Assembly: GCA_026018925.1 (NCBI GenBank)
Contig: JAKSZU010000008.1
Coordinates: 55,821,027 to 55,885,026, forward strand
DNA length: 64,000 nucleotides
From: Tupaia tana
Lineage: Eukaryota; Chordata; Mammalia; Scandentia; Tupaiidae
Direction of reading: 5' to 3'
Below the pieces are notes generated by a model, which saw nothing but the letters and a program-made list of their open reading frames with translations, was not told where the DNA came from and did not search any database. Positions 10,854 through 21,620 of this stretch are shown here, piece after piece. Both the position numbers and the translations under genes were made by a program. Every line of letters starts with the position of its first letter. The first letter of the stretch is position 1.

Positions 10854-11349
10854 CTCTCTTTAAGTATAGCCAAGGAATTTCATATGGCATCTCATGGACT
10901 TTGTATCAGAAACAGGTTGACCTAACAAAGTAGTGCAAAGCTTCCTTCTATTCAGAGACAATTTACAATGTCCTGCCTCCACCCAAAGCCTTATGAACAC
11001 TCTTTTTTGCTTTCTGTTCTCCTTTTCTAAGTGAACAATCCAGGGAAAAGAATAAAACATTAACCAAGAGCTAAAGGCTGTCTTCTAACGACTGAAGGAA
11101 GGAAGAATAGTAAAATTGGCTTTGGTTTGAATTTCTAAACTTGAAAGAGTGGTTTAACTGAGGAGTCTCTTTTAAGGTCAGGGTCATTAAACATTGAAAG
11201 GGTTTCTTAAGGATTATCTTGTGGCGTATTTGACTTTTCACATCAAAGAGCCAAACTCAACTAATATCTTTTCTTTTTTTTACAGATTCGTGTAATAATG
11301 TTTATTTACTTTTGACAAGTCCTTTCATGGACCACTCTCCGTGAATTTT
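10854..11349. other. unclassified stretch
   Basis: No gene or named repeat recognised. Confidence 0.35.
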
Positions 11350-11515
11350 AAGCATCTTAACAAGTAAGCTTGTCTTCCTCAAAAGAGAGACTAGGAAGTG
11401 GAGGCTCAGAAAAATTCAGCCACTCACCCAAATCTCATACTAAGTTATTCAGGGACAATTCTGGGATTTGAGTTTGAGACCGAGTCCCAAAGTGCCTTCC
11501 ATTCACTCTCTTAGG
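11350..11515 (-). mobile_element. MIR relic
   Basis: AGGAAGTGGAGGCTCAGAAA, TTCAGCCACTCACCC, then GGGATTTGAGTTTGAGACCG reads as the reverse complement of MIR (core and 5' side). Confidence 0.55.
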
Positions 11516-11665
11516 TCAAGGTCAAAGAAAAATGTTTCTACCTAGTTTGTAGCTCCTCACCCAATAAGAAGGGGCTTGAGAATTAAATGGGTTAAACAGA
11601 AAATCAGTAAGACATTTGCCTCTAACTGGTAACCATTTGACTTCAGTTTAAAAGAAATTATTTTT

Positions 11666-11905
11666 GGGGCCCAACAGGTGGCATGGTGGTTAAGGCACTG
11701 GACTCCCACATAACTGACCATAGTTCAAGCTCTGAACCAAGTGACTTGAAAATCATGCTGAGTATATGTGTGTATGTGCCCAAAATCCCAAGAGGAGAAT
11801 GGAGGAGAAGGGATTGCAGGAGGGCCATCTTCCTGGGGGCTGGTTTCCCACTTTGTGTATGTGTCTCTCTAGCAAGCACATGTGTCCTATGGGGGAAAAA
11901 AAAAA
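11666..11905 (+). mobile_element. tRNA-derived SINE, type B
   Basis: It starts GGGGCCCAACAGGTGGCATG, then GTGGTTAAGGCACTGGACTC, a B-box-like TAGTTCAAGCTC, GGAGAATGGAGGAGAAGGGA and GTGTCCTATGGGGG plus A tail. Confidence 0.9.
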
Positions 11906-12150
11906 GCAAGCTGACCTTTGAGACAATAGGTAAATATGAATATAAGCTAATGTAATATTAATTGATAAAGATATGGTGGTTGTGTGTTTTTTTTAAAAAA
12001 AATGTACCTGTCTTTAAAGATACCCCTTTGATGGGTAAAGTGACTCTCCAGTTCTGCCCCTTAACATTATGAAGAGAATTGACAGAAGATTGACAACTTG
12101 TTCATAAATTTTGGAATCTATAGAGTTTCACTTTAGAATTCTTTCTACCT

Positions 12151-12408
12151 GGGACCAGCAGTTAGCATAATGGCTATGTCACTGAACTCCCATGTAGTTG
12201 ACCATTGTTTGAGTCCCGGATCTGGTGGCTTATACTCACGCTGGGCGTGTGTGCATGCATGCCCAAGATCCCAAGAGGAGAATGGAGAAGAGGGGATTGT
12301 GGTGTAGCCATCCCCCCTGGGTGGTGATTTCTCGCTTTCTACCTCTCTGTCTCTCTCTGTTTTTCTGGCGAGTGCACACGCCCTATAGCAAAAACCTCTC
12401 CAAAAAAA
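12151..12408 (+). mobile_element. tRNA-derived SINE, type A
   Basis: It starts GGGACCAGCAGTTAGCATAA and ends GCCCTATAGCAAAAACCTCT with an A tail. The target duplication AGAATTCTTTCTA is clear on both sides (12135-12147 and 12409-12421). Confidence 0.95.
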
Positions 12409-12424
12409 AGAATTCTTTCTATTC

Positions 12425-13310
12425 TTGTGCATGTTTAGATTTTCCATGAACAGAAGAGGAGGGAGAGAGCCCCAGGACAAATACCAAGGTGATCTCATTA
12501 TAGCAGGTCCTCTCCCCGTAGCACACCTGTCCTCAGTTCAGACCCTCAGACTGCCCTCCTTGAGTGTTTCCAAGGCTGAGAGCCTAAAACTGCCCCAGAA
12601 GCTCAAGTCTGAGCAGGACGGAGGTGGTGAACTGCTCCAGGCCAGCATTTCTGGTGGGGAACAGACAATCACCAGCTTGCTTGAAAGAGAGAGCTGGCAC
12701 TACCCAGGAGGCAGCCAAGCCGTGTCTGTCATCACCTCTTGTCTGGCAATGGTGGAGATGGGACACGTGTGCCCCAAGGAAGACATGCAGAATGGAGTTT
12801 GGAGGCCAGGGGCTGGAATCCAAGGATCCAAGAGCACAGCTGTGCCCACTCATCTGTGGAATCGAGGATCCTCTTTCCTCTTAAAATTCTTGATGAATTC
12901 CAGAGCAAAATGGAATGAGGCAGGAAGCTCGGGGCCAAGGTCAGCATAGGTGAGGGTGTAGGGGGAGCTGAGCTGAAATTTATTTGGGGGACACAGCGGG
13001 ATTGCTCTGTTCCCTAACACAGAGAGATGACAGGATGGCCCAATGCTCCCAGGCAGGCCACTGGAGGGAACTGGAATGGAAGCAGGGAGGGAAGTAATGC
13101 TGTCTTCCAGCTCTTCAGAGAAGTGAGCTTACTCACCGACCAGAGGATGGGCAGAGCTCAGGTGATTTGTGACCTGCTGCCCGGCTCTGCTGCCCGACTC
13201 TGCAGGATTCTAGGTAGTGAGCTTCCAGACACATTTTCCTTTACTTTTCATTCAGCTACAGGATAACTTCCCATCAAAGGGCTTGCTTTCCTGTGTTGAG
13301 AGTTAAAGTT
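12425..13310. other. low-repeat stretch with an unsupported 174-codon open frame
   Basis: An open frame runs on the plus strand at 12425-12949, beginning within the 3' target duplication of the preceding SINE. Overlapping open frames of 71-89 codons occur on both strands in the same interval, which suggests GC-driven chance openness. No domain, signal peptide or known protein is recognisable. Confidence 0.35.
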
Positions 13311-13313
13311 CAT

Positions 13314-13465
13314 GGTTCTGGGCCTGGCTGCACACCCAGATCACTGAGAGTTAACCTGGTATCTGGAACTCACCCCTGACCAGTTAGGTCAGCATCCCTG
13401 GAGGCAGCCCCAGGCAGGTGGGGAAAGCTCCCCAGGTGACTCCAGTATACCCTGGAGACTGGCTG
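13314..13465 (+). mobile_element. MER5-like hAT (Charlie) MITE relic
   Basis: TGGTTCTGGGCCTGGCTGCA, then CACCCAGATCACTG, and near the end GGAAAGCTCCCCAGGTGACT with CCAGTATA resembles the MER5 consensus layout. Ends are poorly defined. Confidence 0.45.
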
Positions 13466-13639
13466 CACCTATTCAGAATTCTTCAGGCCTCTGCCCCCCC
13501 TTGTTACTTCCCCACCAAAGCTTTTCCCAACCAGCCAGTGTCAATGATCCTGCCTGTTTTTTTCTTCTGAATAACCTGCTGATAACTGACAGTGTACAAT
13601 GAAGTGACGCAATGTGTGTATTTTATCCAATCGCTCGCT

Positions 13640-13765
13640 TAGAAAGTTCTGGAAGGGCACAGATGCCATTTAATCATTTCTTTTGCTTGCCACCACATCT
13701 CCAGGACCCAGAACTGTGCTCAGCCCTTAGTAGGCACTCACTGAGTGGTCCATGGGTACATCACC
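13640..13765 (+). mobile_element. L2/MIR-like 3' fragment
   Basis: GGAAGGGCACAGATGCC, ACCACATCTCCAGGACCCAG, AACTGTGCTCAGCCCTTAGT and AGGCACTCACTGAGTG match the L2/MIR 3' region. Confidence 0.5.
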
Positions 13766-13944
13766 AGGAGGCACTTTTTATTCATGATATGCTCTACTCA
13801 TAAAATGAGTGGTAGATGAATACCAGCTGCAAGATTGCAGATGAGAGGAGAGTGGGTCAGAGCGGAGACTGGCCTAACTCCAGGTTTCAGAATCAGGGAG
13901 AAGGGCTCCTGCTGGGCTGGTAGAGTCCCTCAAAAATCACTTGA

Positions 13945-14164
13945 GGGGCCGAATGGTTGTGCAGCGGTATAACACAATGCTCTGGAGGCTGGCCTACGTG
14001 GGAAGGCTCCGGGTTCAAGTCCAAAGACCTCCCTGACTATACCTGGCATGCACATGCCCATGGTCAAGCTTGCTGAGGCTGGGGGTACATCATAGCATCA
14101 AGATCCTATTGGGTGTGCCGCCTCTGATCTCTTTCTCTCTCTCTGACTCGTGGAAGAAATACAC
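13945..14164 (+). mobile_element. SINE, type E
   Basis: It starts GGGGCCGAATGGTTGTGCAG, with B-box-like GGGTTCAAGTCC, CCTGACTATACCTGGCATGC, a CTCT tract and the end CTCGTGGAAGAAATA. Flanks CTCAAAAATCACTT and CTCAAAATCACTT are its target duplication. Confidence 0.9.
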
Positions 14165-14181
14165 TCAAAATCACTTTTTGC

Positions 14182-15340
14182 TCTCCTTGCACAGTGCAGT
14201 CCACAGCGCCATCTGCTGGTAAAAGCACAGAATTCCTAAGTTTATTGTTCTAGATGCGAGAACATGGCTTCAGGGCCACTCTCTTTGCAAAGAGCGGCAG
14301 GCACGCCTCATCTTAGGCACATCCGGTAAATGGGGTGTACGCAACCACGTATGTGAGTGTGAGTGTACATCTGCGTGTGCATATGTGTGTGGGAGTGTGA
14401 ATGGAGACAGTGATTGCGATTTTACCAAATGTACAAATGCAAAACCAGATTCCACCACTCTTTGAGGACTGATCTAAGCATGAAGAATCTCTGGGTCTGG
14501 GCCAGAAAAGTCAAACCTAAAAGTCTGGAAATAATGCTAACAAGTAAGAAATGTCAAGCTTGAACTCAGTGGGAGATACTATTTTTCTCTCTTCCAACAT
14601 CTGTTGCTTTGGGGCCAGACTGAGGTGACCACATAAAGGGCTGATTTGTGGACTTTGATCAATTTCCTGTAGCTAAGATGACAAGAGGGCCCAGCTGTTA
14701 GAAGAGCTATTCCAAGGACTTAAGTGGGTTTCCAAATGCTTACCTTATGTTCATTAAACTTAGGTTGGGTTGGTATTTTTATATTGTAACCTGATCTTTA
14801 GAATGAAAGCTCCATCCTCTCTGTCTCTGTCTCTGCCTCTCTCTCTCTCTCAGGCACCCCATACACAAGGTTTAAAATATTTAGAATCTTCTCTTGTATC
14901 TTTATGAAAATATTGTAGTCATTTCAACCAGAAAACATTAGAGAAGGCCTGAAATAATCCCAGGAGAGCTGAGGTTCTGCAGGTTATTTAAGTCCAGGAG
15001 TGGAGAAAGTTGGTTGATTCATCAAGATTAGGTGGGTGTTTTTCTGGGGGGGCTTCCACACTTTGGAGTTCTCTGCAGGGACATCATGCTACTTAGTGAC
15101 TGTCCTGAGTGGCAGCAAGTTATGTTGTAACAGGGTTCTAAGGGCTACCAAGAACCAGCATGCCAAATATGGACGTGGGCTGTTCTCCAGAGTAGAGTCG
15201 ATAACAAAGAAAATGGGTTTTCGGTGTGCTGGGAGGCTCCAAATTAGACATCAGGGATAATTTTCTGATGGTGAGTGAGTAGATTCTAGAGTAAGTCATG
15301 GACAGAAGCTGTGAGAGAGCCTTTTCTGTGAGTCTTTTCT
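14182..15340. other. low-repeat stretch
   Basis: No gene seen. It holds a TG/TA-rich irregular tract at about 14345-14400 and a TCTC/TCTG tract at about 14818-14852. Confidence 0.4.
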
Positions 15341-15344
15341 TCTT

Positions 15345-15596
15345 TTTTTGCTTTTTAGAGATTTTTGCTATAGGGCATGTGCACTCAACAGAGAGAGACA
15401 GAGAGAGAAAAAGCAAGAAATCATCCCCCAGGGGGCTGGCCACACTGCAATCCCTTCTCCTCCATTCTCCTCTCAGGATTTTGGGCATGCATATGCACAT
15501 GCTCAGCATGAGTTTAAGCCAGCAGGTCCGGGACTCAAACCACAGTCGACTATGTGGGAGTCCAGTGATGTAACCATTATGCCATCTGCTGGTCCC
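15345..15596 (-). mobile_element. tRNA-derived SINE, type A, antisense
   Basis: Reverse of the type A end (TTTTTGCTATAGGGCATGTG) through CCCAGGGGGCTGG to the reversed head CAGTCGACTATGTGGGAGTC and TGCTGGTCCC. Confidence 0.9.
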
Positions 15597-15617
15597 TCTT
15601 TTCAAGATATGATTTAG

Positions 15618-15867
15618 GCAGGCGCCATGGCTCAGTGGTCTTTTTTACTTGGGGGAAGCTGGATCCCACATCCCAACTGTGGTTCAGGTCTCTGGCCCCA
15701 GTAGCTTGAAACACACCAGACATACGCATGAGTGCCCAAGATCTGACAGACTGGAGGACTGGAAGAGGGGGATCATGGCGTGACCAGATCCTGTGAAAGC
15801 GCTTCTCTCTCTCTCTCTCCCTCTCATGTGCATGTGCCCATGCTCTATTGTGAATAAAGAAAAGAAA
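15618..15867 (+). mobile_element. tRNA-derived SINE, type C
   Basis: Head GCGCCATGGCTCAGTGGTC with a T-rich insertion, GGATCCCACATCCC, GGTTCAGGTCTCTGG, and the end CATGTGCCCATGCTCTATTG. Target duplication AAGATATGA occurs at 15604 and near 15866. Confidence 0.85.
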
Positions 15868-15879
15868 AGATATGACTCA

Positions 15880-16780
15880 GATTTCTAGGATCTGAGATTG
15901 TGAGGAATCAAAGGCAGTGGAAAAAAATATGTAAACTCTGCAGTCATTCAGCTGATGGTTAATGAGTATCTGGTCTATGTATCAGACCCAGTCCTGGTCT
16001 CAGAGGGGCATACAAGCATGTATATGACCTGGTTCTGCCCTACTAGGACCACAGGGCGAGGGTGTGAAGGCAAGTGGGAAAAGAAGCACTAAACGCCTAG
16101 AAGAGGTTGCTTTTCTGGGGGGACCAGGTTGTCCTTGTGTTGAGCCTCCATAAGATGGGTTGGATTTTGTTTGGTGGGACAGCTAGAAGCAAGGTGAGGT
16201 GGGAGCAGACAGGCCGACACAACACTGGGGATGAAGACCCCATATTAGGGACACCCAAGTCAAGCCTAAGGAATGGTGAGTCATTAGAGTTGGAGAAGGG
16301 GTGTGTGGAGGGGAAGGGGTGATAGATAAATTGGGAAGGGCAGCGTGCACAACCTTGAATGCCACACTAAGGCATTTAGACTTTGTTCCATTTGTGAACA
16401 ACCGGATGCTAGTTCTGACTTTCAAACTGTCAGAAGTCATAAGGAGTAGCATGACCCATAAATGTCCAGAGCCTATGGTTTATGGTGCTGGGTGTTGGGA
16501 CTCGGAGAGGTCTCCTCTGCATCCTGGCAAATCTGGGAACCTGTACTGGTGACTTCTTTAGCAGAAAAGGTAGCTGTTTCATGGGAAGATGCCATGTTCC
16601 ACCAAACACACTTGAAACTCAGCTCAGGAGACATAACCTAAACAACCTAAGTGGTGTTACCTTAAAGAGTCACAATGGATTTCACTTTGTTATATTTACA
16701 AATTAGAATCTTATACAGACAATATCCCTGCTACTCTAGAGACTAAAAAGTGTATAAACATCTTGCTTTTTTCTTCTTTT
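15880..16780. other. unclassified stretch
   Basis: About 0.9 kb with no named repeat and no supported gene; overlapping short open frames occur on both strands. Confidence 0.35.
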
Positions 16781-16784
16781 TCAT

Positions 16785-17022
16785 TTTTAATTTGCTATAG
16801 GATATGTGTGCTCACCAGAGAGAGAAAGAGAAAGGGAGAGAGAAAACATCCCCCAGGGTGGACGGCTATCCCTTCTCCTCCATTATCCTCTCAGGATTTT
16901 GGGCACACATGCACACACATCCAGCATGTTTTTCAAGATGCCAGGTCTGGGACTCAAACCAGTCAGTTGGCTATGTGGGATCTAGCTGTCTCAAGCACCA
17001 TTCCACTGGCGAGCCTATATTT
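16785..17022 (-). mobile_element. tRNA-derived SINE, type C/A, antisense
   Basis: Begins with the reversed tail TTTGCTATAGGATATGTGTG, passes CCCCAGGGTGGACGG and TTTTGGGCACACATGCACAC, and ends with the reversed head GGCTATGTGGGATCTAGCTG. Confidence 0.85.
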
Positions 17023-17175
17023 TGCTTTTTTTTCCTAGGAAAAAATACACTTCCTTGGTATTTTGAGTGTTTATTTCAAGATATTTGAGATAATATGCAT
17101 CTCCTCAGTATTTCAAGTGTGTTTTATGGCCTTCATTTTAGACTTTTACCTATATAGTGCTTTTTGGTTTTGTTT

Positions 17176-17433
17176 TAGAAAGATTTTTGTTATAGGATGT
17201 GTGCGCTCACCAGAAAGACAGAGAATGACAGAGAGACAGAAAGTGAGAAACTCTCCCTCCCCATCAGGGGGATTGGCCACACCACAATCCCTTCTCCTCT
17301 GTTCTCCTTTTGGGATCTTGGGCACGCATGGACATGAGCCCGGTGTGACTTTGAAGCTGCTGGGTCTGGGACTCGAACCATGGTCGACTACGTGGGACTC
17401 CAGTGACGTAACCATTATGTCATCTGCTGGACC
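17176..17433 (-). mobile_element. tRNA-derived SINE, type A, antisense
   Basis: AAAGATTTTTGTTATAGGAT, GATCTTGGGCACGCATGGAC, GGGACTCGAACCATGGTCGA and ATCTGCTGGACC are the reversed tail, body, B box and start. Confidence 0.9.
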
Positions 17434-17539
17434 ATATACTGTATTTAATCCCTCTAATAGTTCTAGCATTATATAGAGACATTTTAATAACTTAAATCCT
17501 TCCAGTATTTTTTGAATAAGAGTAGCAAAATGGCTAATG

Positions 17540-17757
17540 TTGAACTTTTAAGTCAGACTTCCCAGGTTTCATGTGCTAAAAACATAACTATATTGTGCAA
17601 AATATTCTCTCTAGGCCTCAGTTTCCTCATTCCTAAAATGGAGACAGTAACAATAGTTACTACCTGAAAAGGTTGTGAATGAAGATGAAGTGACACACTA
17701 CCTGTACGGTGATTAAGAGAGTGCTTAACAACACATAGAGCCCAATAAATATGATTT
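17540..17757 (+). mobile_element. MIR relic
   Basis: Forward MIR features: GCCTCAGTTTCCTCATTCCT, AAAATGGAGACAGTAACAAT, AGTTACTACCTG, GGTTGTGAATGAAGATGAAG, and the end CCCAATAAATATGA. Nearly full length. Confidence 0.7.
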
Positions 17758-17799
17758 TTGTCATTTTACTTTTCTTGGCTCAAAGTCAGCCTCTCTTTG

Positions 17800-18310
17800 T
17801 TAGCCCCACACCTGGCTCTAAGCCAGGCCTGGGCTGCTCTCTGATTTTTGCAACAAGAGCCTTTCTCACCTGGCCCTTGCCACCTCCCAAACCCAGGTCC
17901 TGGCCTCTCCCTTTACACTCTGTATTCAACAGTACCAAGCTCTACTTCCCCCAAATTTGTGCTCATTTATCCTTCCATGCCTTTGCACACAGTATTCCCA
18001 AGGCCCTTCTGTCTACCCTTCATCCTTTATCTCTGGCAAGGGGCCACTGTCCTAAGAACATGCCCCTGCTCTCCACACCAGCCCCTATGAGGCCCCTGAC
18101 CATTCCAGCAGAGCAAATGTCAAGACCTCATATGTCTCTCACGGTGCCCGTCATGTGAGTGGGGTAGTTATGTCTTCACAGGTCCATCTTCCACATTCTG
18201 TTGAGAGCCCTGTGAAGACAAGGCCTCCCTCTTACTCATTTCTGTGTTTGTAACATCTGGTGTAACATGAGGCAGAGTAGGCCCCTAATGAGGGTTTGCT
18301 CACCTGAACT
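17800..18310 (+). mobile_element. L2-like LINE 3' region
   Basis: CCATGCCTTTGCACACAGTA, TTCCCAAGGCCCTTCTGTCT and later GAGAGCCCTGTGAAGACAAG fit the typical 3' part of LINE2. Diverged, with uncertain ends. Confidence 0.5.
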
Positions 18311-18847
18311 ATGTCAAGCTAAGGTTCAAGATGCCACTTGTAGCTCCAGGCTTGTAAAAGGTGCTGCCATGGTGCTTTGGGGGCATCCACAGACTCAATA
18401 AGTAGCACTCCATGAAAATTATGGTCTAAAGAGTCCCCAGCCTGTGGGTGACCAGGGCCGAGAGGAGTAAGAGAACCAGATACAATACAAAGAGCTAGTA
18501 AATACCAAGCGTAAATCTGAGGTTGAGATGTGGGGAAGTTGAGTCTGAAGATGAGGGAAGAAGAGGACTTGGATGCAAGGAAGGAGGTGGAGGCTAAGGC
18601 TGGGTGGACAGGGCAGGGTAGGGCCTGTAGGTATGCCAGGATAAGAAACATGCACCTCCCAGAAGCAGGATGCATATGCCCTGTGCAGTGCAATAGCCTG
18701 TAAGAGGGGCCAGGAGAGTGTAGGGCTTAGAAGTAAGAATGGAATGGAAATACCACCATAGGTTCTTGGGCAAAGACTGTCATGATACATGCCTTTTTCT
18801 CCAGGTCTTTAGTTTTTGGGGTTTTTTGTTTTGTTTGTTTGCTTTTT
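18311..18847. other. unclassified stretch
   Basis: No named repeat. Two overlapping reverse-strand open frames of about 123 codons (18319-18790) have no recognised domain. Confidence 0.35.
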
Positions 18848-19083
18848 AAGGGAGATTTTTGCTATAGGGCACATGCACTCTCCAGAGCAAATAATCAGAG
18901 ACAGAAAGTGAGTAATCACCCCCCGGGGGGCATGGCCATGCCATAATCCCTTCTCCTCTTGGGATTTTGGGCATGCACACACATGCTCCTGGTGTGAGTT
19001 TCAAGCCTCTGGGTCCGGGACTCAAACCATGATCAGTCATGAGAGAGTCCAGTGACATAACCATCATACCACTTGTTGGTCCC
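18848..19083 (-). mobile_element. tRNA-derived SINE, type A/B, antisense
   Basis: AAGGGAGATTTTTGCTATAG, a CCCCCCGGGGGG palindrome in the body, GGGACTCAAACCATGATCAG and TTGTTGGTCCC. It faces an oppositely oriented copy 34 bp downstream. Confidence 0.9.
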
Positions 19084-19117
19084 AGTTTTTAGGTTCTTGT
19101 AATATGAGCCTTTACTG

Positions 19118-19370
19118 GGGACCAGCAGTTAGCCCAATGGCTATGTCACTGGACTCCCATGTAGTCTACCACGGTTCAAGTCCTGGACCCAGCGGCTTAA
19201 ACTCCCGCTAGGTGCGTGTGAGTGCATGCCTAAGATCCCGAGAGGAGAATGGAGGAGAAGGGATTGCGGCGTGGCCATCCCCCCGGGGGGTGATTTCTCG
19301 CTTTCTGTCTCTGTCTCTCTCTGGTGAGTGCATGAGCCCTATAATAAAAACCTCTCAAAAAAAAAAAAAG
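19118..19370 (+). mobile_element. tRNA-derived SINE, type A
   Basis: It starts GGGACCAGCAGTTAGCCCAA and ends GCCCTATAATAAAAACCTCT plus 13 A. Target duplication ATGAGCCTTTAC at 19104-19115 and 19371-19382 is exact. Confidence 0.95.
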
Positions 19371-19429
19371 ATGAGCCTTTACAAGGAAGGAAGCAAAATG
19401 TAGAAGGAAGATTAGCTGATGACTAAAAA

Positions 19430-19545
19430 AGTCACTTGGTTTGAATCCTGGATCTACTGTTTGCTAGTTCTGTGATTTGAGCACATTTCTTACCTCCTAT
19501 AAGTCTCAGTTTCCTCATCTGTGGATTGGGACTGACACATACTTC
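19430..19545 (+). mobile_element. MIR relic
   Basis: GGTTTGAATCCTGGATCTAC, TGTTTGCTAGTTCTGTGATT, CTCAGTTTCCTCATCTGTGG are forward MIR core features. Confidence 0.7.
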
Positions 19546-19712
19546 AATTTTGGGCAGGGTCAGCTTTATTTAGGTATGATTTACATACAGTCAAATTCAT
19601 CTATTTTAACTGCTGTCAATGTGATGAGTTACAAAACTCAACTGGAGTTGTGAAACTATCATCCCAATAAAGATAGTATGTGTTTTAATCACTTCAAAAC
19701 GTTTCCTTATTG

Positions 19713-19964
19713 GGCCAACCAGTGGTGTGGTAGATGGGGTAGCCAGACCCCACATGCTGACTGCACAGTTCAAGACCCGGAACCGAAGACTTGAGAAACA
19801 TACTAGGTGCATGTGTATGCAAGGCCCAAAATCCCAAAAGAAGAAACAAAGAAAGGATTGAGGCATGACCATACCTTATGGGGGATGCTTTCCTATTGTT
19901 CTTCTCTCTCTCTCTCTCTCTCTCTCCAGTAAGTGAATGTGCCCTCAAGCAAACTGAAAAAAAC
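19713..19964 (+). mobile_element. tRNA-derived SINE, type C
   Basis: GGCCAACCAGTGGTGTGG, GACCCCACATGCTGACTGCA, GCATGTGTATGCAAGGCCCA and GTGCCCTCAAGCAAACTG. Inserted in an antisense L1M. Confidence 0.85.
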
Positions 19965-20492
19965 AGTTCACTTATGCTCCTTTGCAATTCATCTCTTCCC
20001 TCCACTCCTGGCCCCTGGAAACCAATGATCTGCTTTTTATTATCATAAATTTGTGATTTCTAGAATTTTACATACATGAAACCATATTGTGTTATAATCT
20101 TTAGGACTTTTTAAAAAATTGCTTTGATTTTTGAATGCTTTTGAAATTCACCTTTGTTATTGTTATCATCAAGCATTTATTCCTTTTTATTGCTGAGTAG
20201 CTTTCTATTTTATAGATATTCCAAAATATATTTTTCTACTCACCAGTTGGTGGACATTTAGGATGGTTCTAAATGTCTATTATGAATAGACATTGGCTAT
20301 TATGAATGAGGCTACTGTGACGATTTATGTATGCAAGTTTTTGGACAGACATATTTTTTAATTTCTTTTGAGTAAATACCTAGAAGAAAAGTGATGGGCA
20401 TACGGTAAGTATATGTTTAACTTTATTAAAAAAAAGTCTAATCTATTTTTTAAAATGGCTGTGCCATTTCACATTCTCATCAGCAATGTATA

Positions 20493-20612
20493 GGAGTTTT
20501 CGAAAGTTCATGGAAAATGTACATTATGAAAAACTGCATAGATTTCTATTTTTTTGCACAAAAATAAACTTGTGCTTTAATTTAATTTTTCCACAACATT
20601 TTGAGCCCCCTG
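20493..20612. mobile_element. mariner-type inverted-repeat element (120 bp)
   Basis: GGAGTTTTCGAAAGTTCATG to CCACAACATTTTGAGCCCCC with TTTTTTTGCACAAAAATAAA in the middle. It splits an L1M sequence at a TA dinucleotide (20491-20492 and 20613-20614), as mariner insertions do. Related to 7549-7673. Confidence 0.65.
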
Positions 20613-20828
20613 TAAGAGTACCAGCTGCTCTAGATCCTCACTAACATTTACTATTAATTATCTTTAAAGACTTTAGCCTTTCTAGTGTCTATGTGGTGGT
20701 GACATTATAGTTTTAATTTTTGTTTCTTTCTGATAACACTTTTTATGTGTTTAGTGACAATTTGTGTATCTTCTTTAGTGTAAGTGTTCAAATATTTTAT
20801 CAATTTTTTGTTTAAATTGAATAGTTTT

Positions 20829-20855
20829 TGTTGTTGTTGTTGTTGTTGTTGTTTT
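20829..20855. repeat. (TTG)n microsatellite
   Basis: About eight TTG units next to a reversed SINE tail, probably grown from that tail. Confidence 0.9.
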
Positions 20856-21108
20856 TAGACAGATTTTTGCTGTTGGGTGCATGCACTCACTGGAGATACA
20901 AAGAGAAATAGAGAGACAGAAAGCGAGAAATCACCCCTAATGGGGGATGGCCACTCTGCAATCCCTTCTCCTTCTATATCCTCTTGGGATTTTGGGCACA
21001 CATGCACATGTGCCCAGCATGAGTTTCAAGACACTAGGTCTGGGACTCAAAACTCAGTTGACTATGTTGAAGTCTAGGGCCCTAACCACTGTACCACCTG
21101 CTGGTTCT
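20856..21108 (-). mobile_element. tRNA-derived SINE, type A/B, antisense
   Basis: AGACAGATTTTTGCTGTTGG, CGAGAAATCACCCCTAATGG, GGGACTCAAAACTCAGTTGA and ACCACCTGCTGGTTC are the reversed tail, body, B box and head. Confidence 0.85.
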
Positions 21109-21152
21109 GAATACTTTTTATTCTTAATATTTCTGCATAATAAAAGTTTACT

Positions 21153-21252
21153 ACAGGCCTAGCCTTGATGGCAAAATAAGTAGCATACTGGACTGTGGTG
21201 CTGGAAGCCACACAGCTGATCATGGGTTCAGATCCCCTGGTCATCAAATAGG
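21153..21252 (+). mobile_element. tRNA-like monomer (SINE head only)
   Basis: About 100 bp with GCCTTGATGGCAAAATAAGT and a B-box-like GGGTTCAGATCCCC, but no SINE body or A tail. Its spacing resembles the type E head. It could be a head-only SINE or a tRNA pseudogene. Confidence 0.4.
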
Positions 21253-21259
21253 TATTTTT

Positions 21260-21620
21260 AATATACTTTTTAATTTCAAGAAAAGTGGTTTTAGCTTTAA
21301 TAGATCAAACTCCAAAAAATATGAAGAGAGCTTTGCTTAAAACTTAAAGCCAGGAAATAGGTTAGGATTCTGTTCAAATAATAGATACATGAACCTATTG
21401 GCAGCTCAAGACAAGACAAAAATCCTTAAATCTGAAAAACAAAGCGTAGAAGAAAAAATATATATATATATATGACTTCTTTAAAATTAACAATTTAAAT
21501 TCTTCAAAAAGATACTCTTAAAAAATGAAAAGAGAATCTAATGATGACTGGAAGAAAATATTTGTAAACCGCATATTCAATAAAGAACCTGTATTCAAAA
21601 TATGTAATAACACTCTCCAG
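21260..21620 (+). mobile_element. L1 ORF2 3' fragment, sense, broken
   Basis: AAAACTTAAAGCCAGGAAAT, GACTGGAAGAAAATATTTGT, AAACCGCATATTCAATAAAG and ACCTGTATTCAAAATATG match the 3' part of L1 ORF2. It is frameshifted and has stops. Confidence 0.65.

Larger units (their letters stand above)
19555..20855 (-). mobile_element. L1M LINE 3' region, antisense
   Basis: Reverse of the old L1 3' region: TTTAGGTATGATTTACATAC, CCTGGAAACCAATGATCTGC, AGTTGGTGGACATTTAGGAT, GGCTATTATGAATGAGGCTA, AGTAAATACCTAGAAGAAAA and TCTCATCAGCAATGTATAGG. It is interrupted by a type C SINE and a mariner-type element. Untranslated and ancient. Confidence 0.8.

Noticed and set aside
12425-12949. 174-codon open frame in low-repeat DNA
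   Set aside because: Overlapping open frames on both strands, start inside a SINE target duplication, no domain and no splice pattern. Possible but unsupported.
15138-15605. 155-codon reverse open frame
   Set aside because: Most of it is the type A SINE at 15345 read in its sense direction; SINE bodies are GC-rich and open by chance in several copies.
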